Positions 1 through 6,125 of a stretch of DNA of 64,000 nucleotides are shown in pieces (position 1 is the stretch's first letter; the number at the start of each line of letters is the position of its first letter). The translations under genes and the position numbers were made by a program. Source of the DNA: JAYPWI01 sp038135065 (GTDB lineage Bacteria > Actinomycetota > Acidimicrobiia > Acidimicrobiales > Poriferisodalaceae); the NCBI GenBank assembly GCA_038135065.1, contig JAYPWI010000004.1, forward strand, positions 1-64,000, read 5' to 3'. The notes beneath the pieces are model-generated. The model worked only from the letters and a program-made list of their open reading frames with translations, ran no database searches and was not told the origin of the DNA.

Positions 1-414
1 GATCCTGACGGCAGTGGGTATTGGTTGCTGGCTGCTGATGGTGGGGTATTCGGGTTCGATGCGGTGTTCCATGGGTCGATTCCGCAGGTGGTGCCACAGG
101 GGTTGACTGCCGAGGAGTGGTTGGCTGCTCCGATCGTGGGTATGGCCCCGGACCCGGCCAGTGGTGGGTACTGGTTGGTGGCTGCTGATGGTGGGGTGTT
201 CGGGTTCGGTGGTGCGGTGTTCCGTGGATCGCTGGCTCATCTCGCCTTGAACGGTCCAATAATGGGGATGGTCGACTACGGAAACGGGTATGTCGTCGTT
301 GGGTCCGATGGTGGGGTGTTCAATTTCTCGGATCGGCCCTTCGATGGGTCGCTGGGCGGTGATCCACCCGGTGCCCCGATCGTGGCGATCACCCCTATCC
401 CAACCGACAGGTAA
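1..414 (+). CDS. C-terminal fragment of secreted GYW/DGGVFxFG-repeat protein (5' end outside window)
   Basis: The reading frame is open from the first base, so the true start lies to the left. The 137 visible residues hold about three copies of a 40-residue unit with a GYW-L-A-DGGVFGF core, the last one degenerate (GYVVVGSDGGVFNF). Units of this type are predicted to form beta-propeller blades. The same unit forms the C-termini of the two DUF1501 proteins near 50.3-51.0 and 53.8-54.5 kb, so this is probably the tail of another exported protein of that kind. The N-terminal catalytic or binding domain cannot be seen. Family assignment of the repeat is by pattern only. Confidence 0.85.
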   Translation, partial: DPDGSGYWLLAADGGVFGFDAVFHGSIPQVVPQGLTAEEWLAAPIVGMAPDPASGGYWLVAADGGVFGFGGAVFRGSLAHLALNGPIMGMVDYGNGYVVVGSDGGVFNFSDRPFDGSLGGDPPGAPIVAITPIPTDR

Positions 415-418
415 CACC

Positions 419-439
419 GAGGCGCTCGATCATCGCCTC
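419..439 (+). terminator. Weak hairpin just after the repeat-protein stop
   Basis: GAGGCG and CGCCTC form a 6-bp stem with a 9-nt loop, four bases after the stop codon. There is no T-run, so termination is only a possibility. Confidence 0.25.
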
Positions 440-579
440 ATGTTGGGGCTGCGGGCGGTGACCATAGCCATTGCGGCGAGTGTCGTAAGCCGCGGACCGA
501 CGGTCCTGGCTTCATCATCTGCTTCTCATGTCCGATGGTGACACTGCTGGTGCGAGGACGATGTCGGAGGTAGCCCGTC

Positions 580-1671
580 GTGAATGCACATCGCAGCATG
601 TCAGCGCTGGTCGCGGGTCTGGGCCTGGCCCTTGCCGTCGCCTGTTCGGGTACTCCCCGATTGTCGGAAGCCGATGTGGTGGCTCAGGAATCGAGACCCG
701 TCGAGGACCTCGGTGGCACGAATGACAGTGGGCCCGCTGGCGTGGCACCTGACCCGATCGATGGCGAGGTTGGTGCTGTGGCTGCGCTGCCCATGTACGA
801 GGTCGAGGTCACCGAGGACGTTGTCTATGCCAAGGGCCTCTCACATGCAGCTGGGCCAGGGGCTGCCGGGACCGAAATGGACCTGCTGCTCGACGTGTAC
901 GAACCGGTCCGCTCCGACGGGGTGCCGATGCCCGCCGTCGTGTTGATCCACGGCGGTGGGTTCACGGGTGGGAGCAAGCAGGCGGGGCCCTTGGTCGACA
1001 TGGCGTACTGGTTTGCCGAGCGTGGATGGGTGGCCTACTCGATCGACTATCGAGTTGCCCGTGACCGAGGCACGGTGCCCGCCGAGTACCCCGATGTACC
1101 GGCAGCGGCCACCCGCTCACAGGCTGAACAGTGGCAGGCGCTGTATCCGGCGTGCCGTGATGCCAAGGCGGCGATTCGATGGGTGCGGGCGACGGCTGAC
1201 GAGTATTCGGTACACCCTGACCACATCGCTGCGATCGGTGGGTCGGCTGGCTCGTTCCTTGCGGTCACCCTTGGAGTGAGTGACGATGCGGACTGCACCG
1301 CCGAGGTGTCCGTGGACGATGACCCGACGTTGCTGACGACGAATCTCGGTCAGTCCAGCGAGGTGGCGACCGTGATCGACCACTGGGGCGGCGCCTTGAT
1401 CCTCTCGGTACTCGAACTCGGTGACGGGGTGGACCGATTCGACCCGACCGATGCACCCGTGTCGATCGTGCACGGCACGAATGATCGGACCGTCCCCTTC
1501 TCCGAGGCCGAGGCGATCCGGGATGCCTACGAACGGACTGGTGTTACGTACTCGTGGCACCCCTTGGACGGAGTCGGTCACGGCGCCTGGAACGCTGTGA
1601 TCGATGGACAATCCCTCGTCGAGTCCGCTGCCGACTTCATCATCGAGACCCAGTCGCTGACGGTTGCCTAG
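580..1671 (+). CDS. Lipoprotein alpha/beta-hydrolase (esterase/lipase, BD-FAE/HSL-like)
   Basis: This 363-residue protein starts at a GTG preceded by CGGAGG at the proper distance. The N-terminus is a lipoprotein signal (LAVAC, Cys22), so it should be anchored on the outer face of the membrane. An HGGG oxyanion-hole motif, the nucleophile elbow GGSAGS (Ser222), a late Asp in GTNDRTVPF and a His in GVGHGAW give a complete alpha/beta-hydrolase catalytic set. The HGGG type points to the esterase/acetylhydrolase branch, and the substrate is unknown. It stands alone, with a gap of about 315 bases on its 3' side. Confidence 0.85.
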   Translation: MNAHRSMSALVAGLGLALAVACSGTPRLSEADVVAQESRPVEDLGGTNDSGPAGVAPDPIDGEVGAVAALPMYEVEVTEDVVYAKGLSHAAGPGAAGTEMDLLLDVYEPVRSDGVPMPAVVLIHGGGFTGGSKQAGPLVDMAYWFAERGWVAYSIDYRVARDRGTVPAEYPDVPAAATRSQAEQWQALYPACRDAKAAIRWVRATADEYSVHPDHIAAIGGSAGSFLAVTLGVSDDADCTAEVSVDDDPTLLTTNLGQSSEVATVIDHWGGALILSVLELGDGVDRFDPTDAPVSIVHGTNDRTVPFSEAEAIRDAYERTGVTYSWHPLDGVGHGAWNAVIDGQSLVESAADFIIETQSLTVA

Positions 1672-1986
1672 GGACGGTCTCGACGAGGTGGTGAACGACG
1701 ACACCGCTCTTGCGGGCATCGGAAGCTCCCACGTTGGCACCAGTGTCTGCGGCTAGCAGGGGCACCCTTCGGGCAGGACGGGTCTGGGAGATGGTCAAAC
1801 CGTGGGGGACATGCCACGTCGGGTCTCGATGATGCGACTGCGGTGTAGATCGCCTCAGGTTCAACAGCGCCGAACTGCGCGACGGACTGCGTGGGAGCGT
1901 TCCGGGCGTTCGAGAACCTGTGTCACACCTCGGGCGTAGAGCTACTGAGCGGAACCCGTCCCGGGTGATCCAGCGCATCAGCCGAG
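1672..1986. other. Intergenic stretch without a recognisable gene
   Basis: About 315 bases separate the esterase from the next gene. No reading frame with convincing codon use, tRNA-like fold or T-tailed hairpin was seen. A short ACCCG-TCC-CGGGT hairpin lies near the right end. It presumably carries the promoter of the downstream ATPase module. Confidence 0.5.
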
Positions 1987-2346
1987 GTGCTGTTCGTGGC
2001 GAATCTTCAACCGACGACAGAGGGATCCCGTGCCGGTCATGCCGAGTCAGCGCGGGTGTCCGATGAACAAGCCCGGCGACTGAGGCGTCTCCAGCGTCGC
2101 CTACGGCTGGCTCTCACCGATCTCGATGCCTCTCTCGGTGGGCTGTCGATTCGGATGGATGGCACCCAACTGGTCATTGACGCCGGGGCAACCAAGGAAC
2201 TGGACCAATTGGTCCGGGTCATCGAGGACAGGGCTCGCAGCGCCTCCAGCGACGGCGCCACGTCGTTCTCCCCGAGCGCGATCCCTGACGTACCGCCTCC
2301 CCCCTCATCCCGACCGTCCGGCCATCGTTGGCCGTGGGCCGGCTGA
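1987..2346 (+). CDS. Hypothetical protein upstream of the AAA-VWA module
   Basis: 119 residues from a GTG; a later start is possible because the ribosome-binding site is weak. The central part (about residues 27-90) is rich in Arg, Leu and Asp and looks alpha-helical. The C-terminus is Pro/Ser-rich (PPPPSS). There is no signal peptide or membrane segment. It ends 31 bases before the ATPase gene and may be cotranscribed with it. I do not recognise the family. Codon use is GC3-rich and consistent with a real gene, but the case is moderate. Confidence 0.5.
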   Translation: MLFVANLQPTTEGSRAGHAESARVSDEQARRLRRLQRRLRLALTDLDASLGGLSIRMDGTQLVIDAGATKELDQLVRVIEDRARSASSDGATSFSPSAIPDVPPPPSSRPSGHRWPWAG

Positions 2347-2377
2347 CCTACCCACCTCGACGAGACAGGAACAGGGC

Positions 2378-3367
2378 ATGCACATGGGCATGGACAACGG
2401 CATGGGCGACCCCATGGACCCCCAACTCGACCGCTTCCGACCAGACCCCGAGGTGGTCGGCCGCTACATTTCCCGCACCCTGCCGGGCGGTATCACCGAC
2501 ATCGACCTGCTCCTGGGTTTGCGTGACCTGCGAGATTCGAATGATGCCCCACCGAACATCGGTCTCGTGGGGGCCACCCAGTCGGGCAAGACCATGCTGG
2601 TGTCGGTGCTGGCGTGCCTCGCTGCGGCACGCGACGGGCTGGCCAAGCCGTACCCGGTCTTCACCCTCAACGGGTCCACGGGTATCTCGTCCTACGACCT
2701 GTTCGGGCAGACCACGGCCACCATGACAGAGGGTCGGGAAACCCTGGTGTGGATGGACGGGCTGGTCTCGTTGGCCATGCGTTGCGGCGGTTTGCTGTAC
2801 CTCGACGAGTGGAATGCGGTACCGCCGGCTCAGGCCACTGCCCTGCACCCAGTCCTCGATGAGCGCCGTACCTTCACCAACTACCACCACGCAGTGCCCG
2901 ACGGGCACGGCGGCTACATGCCGGAGGTGGTCACCGCCCATCGCGAGATGTGGGTGATCGCCACGGTGAACCCCGGGTATCGGGGTACCCACGTGATGGC
3001 CGAGGCATCGACCAACCGGTTCCGCTGGCTCAGCTGGGATTATGACGAGGCCACCGAGGAGCGACTCGTCCCCTCGTCGGTGGTGCGTTCTCTCGGCTTC
3101 GCCCTCCGGGAGGCTTACGAACAGCGGGTGGTGACGGTGCCCACCGGTGTCACTGCCCTGCGGCGCCTCAACGAGGACAGCGCAACCATGGGCGCTCTGC
3201 CCGCACTGTTCATCTTCACCTCGATGTTCCCTCCCAACGAGCGGGACCGGGTCCACGCCATCATCGAGGATCGCGGGTTCTACGAACTGCTCGACGCTGA
3301 GTACCCGCGGGCCGAAACCCAGGCTGTGGACCCCTTCGCCGACCGGGTCGGGGTGACCGGTGGATGA
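2378..3367 (+). CDS. MoxR/CobS-like AAA+ ATPase
   Basis: The 329-residue product starts at ATG 2378, with AGGA seven bases upstream; the frame is open further 5' but that part is shadow of the preceding gene. Walker A is GATQSGKT (residues 65-72), Walker B is LYLDEWN (Asp143-Glu144), sensor 1 lies in IATVNPGYRGT, and an STNRFRW stretch holds candidate arginine-finger residues. This fits the MoxR/CobS/NorQ branch of AAA+ proteins, which remodel or insert cofactors into partners that carry VWA domains. The next gene encodes such a VWA protein and overlaps the end of this one, so the two almost certainly act together. The client is unknown. Confidence 0.88.
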   Translation: MHMGMDNGMGDPMDPQLDRFRPDPEVVGRYISRTLPGGITDIDLLLGLRDLRDSNDAPPNIGLVGATQSGKTMLVSVLACLAAARDGLAKPYPVFTLNGSTGISSYDLFGQTTATMTEGRETLVWMDGLVSLAMRCGGLLYLDEWNAVPPAQATALHPVLDERRTFTNYHHAVPDGHGGYMPEVVTAHREMWVIATVNPGYRGTHVMAEASTNRFRWLSWDYDEATEERLVPSSVVRSLGFALREAYEQRVVTVPTGVTALRRLNEDSATMGALPALFIFTSMFPPNERDRVHAIIEDRGFYELLDAEYPRAETQAVDPFADRVGVTGG

Positions 3368-5207
3368 CACCATCGACCTGACCCCCCGCCAGGTCACCGA
3401 TCCCGACCTGCAGCAACGCCACAGCGAGATGCAGGCCCGCACCGCAGCCCGACGCCGGGCTGCGAGGGACGGCCATGGGGTGTGGCGAGGGACCGCGGGA
3501 AGGAGCGATCCCCGCCGGCCGTTGGCCGCTCACCGCGACTGGGCTCGCACCCTGCTCATGTCGGTGGTTGATCGCCACATTGCCGTGATGCGGTCCTACG
3601 GACTCGATCAGCCTGTTGAGGCTTCGGTGACGCAGGGAGGACGATTTCCCGAGGCGTGGACCGACTTCGCCAAGGTGTCGGTGGTGTGGCCAGTCAGCAT
3701 GGTCCCCGGCCCTGACGTCACGGCCTCGGTGCGGACCACGGTGATCCACATGCGGGGCTTACTCCACCACGAAACAGGCCACCTCCTCTACACGGTGCCG
3801 TTCCGCCAGGTGGTGCCCCCCGATCAACCCGGCGACCAGCCATCGGGCCGCCACGACCTCGACATGCACCGGACCTGGAACATCCTCGAGGATCAGCGGA
3901 TGGAGGCCGCGTACATCGCCGACGTGCCTCGGATCGCCGACTACCTGGTGATGCTCAACCGGGTCCACCTGGCTGCCGATCCAGCCAGCGCCTGGTTCTG
4001 TGTGGCCGGGCGCGCGTACCTCGGCGAACGGGTTCGGCGGGCCGCGCTGGCCGCGTTCGACCCACCGTCGGGTGATCGGTCACTGGCCGGGCAATGGCTC
4101 GACGTCGTGCGCTCCTACATGGGAGCCCATTCGCTCAGCGAGATGCACGAAGCCGTCATCTGGGCGCACGACATCCTCCGAGATGCGGGGAAGATCGATC
4201 TCGCCCCGAGTTCCACCCATCGACCAGCTGAGGATCTGTTGGTCGATCCCACCACCGTGCGGCAGTCGCCCCGCTCTGGGGTGTCGGGTCAGCCTGTTGG
4301 CATACCTGCCGGAGCTGCTCCGGTGCCGACACTCGGCGCGACGGCGGACCAGGGTGATGCACCGGATCTGGCCGATGCGATGGAGGAGCGGGCGGCCGAC
4401 TCGACGGCATCGCTGGATGACGACCACGAGTTGACATCCATCGGGGCAGCGGCACGTCGGCGGCACGACGGGGCGACGGTTCCCACCCTGGCTGCGTCGG
4501 GCACAGCCATGGAACCTCAGCGGATCCGGGAGGCGGAGCAGATGGCCGTGGGAGTCGAACGCGCCCTCGCCTCGCTGGTCACGGCAGCGCAGCCCCACTG
4601 GCAGTGGAACGACGACCACGGGGTGATCGACCCCCTGCGGTACCGCAGCCGGGCTATCGGCGATCGCACCTACCGACTGGCCAGAGACGTGGAGATCCGC
4701 GAGGGCCCCGACCTCCACGTGTCCCTGCTCTGTGACGTCTCGCACTCGATGGGCGGTCCACCCATCGAGGCGCTTTCCCAGGCCATGTACGGGTGCCGCC
4801 TGGCTTGTGACCGGCTGGGTATTCCCTCTACCTGCACCATCTGGGCGACCCGAGAGGAGACCCACCGGGTCTGGGACACCGACGAACCCACACCCGTGGT
4901 GTGGCCCACTCTTGGGGGCACCGATCCCACAGCCGCCCTCGAAGATCTGGATCATCACGATGCCGACGGTCGGAGTCGGCACCTGGTGGTGATCTTCACC
5001 GACGGCATGTGGAACGTGGGCGTGCCCACCCTTGAGCAGTGGAACCGCGCTGGCACCCGACATTTCGTCGTCGTGACCCTCGGCCCGATGGCCGAGCAAA
5101 CCCCCCTCCGTGGAGGCAACGCGATCCGCGTGGCGTCGCCGAGTGGTCTGATGGTCGGCCTCGAGGATGGCCTTCGCACGGTGCTCGGCGGGCTCACGGC
5201 GGGCTGA
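3360..5207 (+). CDS. CobT-like protein with zincin (HExxH) and VWA domains
   Basis: 615 residues, starting at a GTG eight bases inside the end of the ATPase gene. The N-terminal half has HHETGH (HExxH at residues 137-141) followed by NILEDQRME (residues 174-182), the arrangement seen in CobT-like and DUF2201-type putative metallopeptidase domains. An acidic, Ala/Thr-rich linker follows (about 300-390). The C-terminal VWA domain has a complete MIDAS: DVSHS (459-463), Thr521 in GGTDPT and Asp548 in FTDGMWN. Partner ATPase plus VWA resembles the metal-chelatase/MoxR architecture. No cobalamin genes lie nearby, so a cobaltochelatase role is not supported. No export signal, so presumably cytoplasmic. 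Confidence 0.85.
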   Translation: MDDTIDLTPRQVTDPDLQQRHSEMQARTAARRRAARDGHGVWRGTAGRSDPRRPLAAHRDWARTLLMSVVDRHIAVMRSYGLDQPVEASVTQGGRFPEAWTDFAKVSVVWPVSMVPGPDVTASVRTTVIHMRGLLHHETGHLLYTVPFRQVVPPDQPGDQPSGRHDLDMHRTWNILEDQRMEAAYIADVPRIADYLVMLNRVHLAADPASAWFCVAGRAYLGERVRRAALAAFDPPSGDRSLAGQWLDVVRSYMGAHSLSEMHEAVIWAHDILRDAGKIDLAPSSTHRPAEDLLVDPTTVRQSPRSGVSGQPVGIPAGAAPVPTLGATADQGDAPDLADAMEERAADSTASLDDDHELTSIGAAARRRHDGATVPTLAASGTAMEPQRIREAEQMAVGVERALASLVTAAQPHWQWNDDHGVIDPLRYRSRAIGDRTYRLARDVEIREGPDLHVSLLCDVSHSMGGPPIEALSQAMYGCRLACDRLGIPSTCTIWATREETHRVWDTDEPTPVVWPTLGGTDPTAALEDLDHHDADGRSRHLVVIFTDGMWNVGVPTLEQWNRAGTRHFVVVTLGPMAEQTPLRGGNAIRVASPSGLMVGLEDGLRTVLGGLTAG

Positions 5208-5272
5208 CGACCAGGGCCCTCGGGCGGGGGCTGAGCGCTCGTTGCCTGTCACACCGCCTGCGTAGAGGACCG

Positions 5273-5344
5273 ATGGCGACAGCGAACCGACTGCCCGGCA
5301 CCGCCGGACGGGTTCGCCGTACAGAGCGAGGAGTCGTTCGATGA
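5273..5344 (+). CDS. Possible 23-residue leader ORF coupled to the next small gene
   Basis: ATG 5273 is preceded by AGAGGA, and the frame (Arg-rich, 23 codons) ends in ATGA overlapping the start of the next small ORF. It may be a coupling leader or chance; length alone gives no coding evidence. Confidence 0.2.
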   Translation: MATANRLPGTAGRVRRTERGVVR

Positions 5345-5502
5345 CAGTGACGTACTACGTGTCGGCGGACAGCGCGATGCGCGCCGTAGACATCGCCCGG
5401 TCCCGGGCCATGGCGGAGGGCTGGAGCTCGGTGACGGTGGTCCGCACCGACACCCTGGGTCCCCGCGACTACGAGGTGCACTGCCTGGTCTCCGGGCACT
5501 GA
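5341..5502 (+). CDS. Small protein downstream of the AAA-VWA module
   Basis: 53 residues, starting at an ATG with a good ribosome-binding site (GCGAGGAG about eight bases upstream) and ending at TGA 5502. The sequence begins MTVTYYVSADSAM, has an amphipathic helix (about residues 12-26) and then a beta-rich tail (SVTVVRTDTLGPRDYEV). That order suggests a small alpha/beta fold. It lies on the same strand, 133 bases past the VWA gene, and could be part of that module. I do not recognise a family. Confidence 0.5.
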   Translation: MTVTYYVSADSAMRAVDIARSRAMAEGWSSVTVVRTDTLGPRDYEVHCLVSGH

Positions 5503-5612
5503 TCTCGGTCGAGGGTCCGTGGGCCAACTCGCCGAGGTGGATCCACCGAAGGACCGGCCGACCCTCCCGAGATCGCAACTGTCGCCGAGCGGGAACAGCC
5601 ACATCCCCGGGG

Positions 5613-6038
5613 TCAGGTTCTGGGGGCGAGCACCTGGTACGAGCCGGTTGCGTGAGCGACGATGTCGTGCGGTGCGCCGTCGACCCACAGATCGACGCGA
5701 CCGGTGATCTTGGTCCGCCCGGCACGCAATACCGTCGCCCTGGCCAGCAGGTCGGCGCCCGCTGCCGGTTTCAAGAAGTCGATCGTCATGTTCGAAGTGA
5801 CCGCCATCGGAGCCAGCCCGAGGGAGATGAACGTCGAGAACCAGAGGGCGATGTCGGCGAGCTGGAACTGGGTGGGGCCTGAGATGAGGCCACCCGGTCG
5901 CAGCGTGCCGGCGTCGTAGGTCCAGCGGGCTACCGCAGCGCTGTCGTCCACGGCTTCGCAGCGGTAGCCGTCGCTGTAGGCCTTTGGGAAGGCCTCTGCG
6001 ACGAAGGCGTCGACCTCGGCAGGTGTGAGCATGGACAT
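5613..6038 (-). CDS. PaaI-type hotdog thioesterase
   Basis: 141 residues, close to the usual length of a single hotdog domain. The segment around GGLISGPTQFQLADIALWF matches the central-helix region of the PaaI/4HBT thioesterase family. A later part, TSNMTIDFLKPA...LLARATVLRAGR, is the typical beta-sheet pattern. The reaction is expected to be hydrolysis of an acyl-CoA; the acyl group cannot be predicted. It begins at the outer of two nearby ATGs, six bases after a TAACCA element, so it may be leaderless. It is in the same orientation as the next cluster but has its own promoter-like element. Confidence 0.8.
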   Translation of the reverse strand: MSMLTPAEVDAFVAEAFPKAYSDGYRCEAVDDSAAVARWTYDAGTLRPGGLISGPTQFQLADIALWFSTFISLGLAPMAVTSNMTIDFLKPAAGADLLARATVLRAGRTKITGRVDLWVDGAPHDIVAHATGSYQVLAPRT

Positions 6039-6044
6039 CGCCTC

Positions 6045-6050
6045 TGGTTA
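6045..6050 (-). promoter_or_regulatory. -10 element TAACCA of leaderless thioesterase gene
   Basis: On the minus strand TAACCA ends six bases before ATG 6038, the spacing expected if transcription starts at the start codon. The same arrangement recurs through the window. Confidence 0.4.
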
Positions 6051-6125
6051 GCGCACCCAGCGTTCCGCTCACCATTCGTGTCCGAACGGGGCCGTGTTCA
6101 TGTTGCCGGTGTCACACGGCCCCAG

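Noticed and set aside
1672..1986. Possible tRNA-like GGTTCAA segment in the gap
   Set aside because: No matching acceptor, D or anticodon stems could be built around it.
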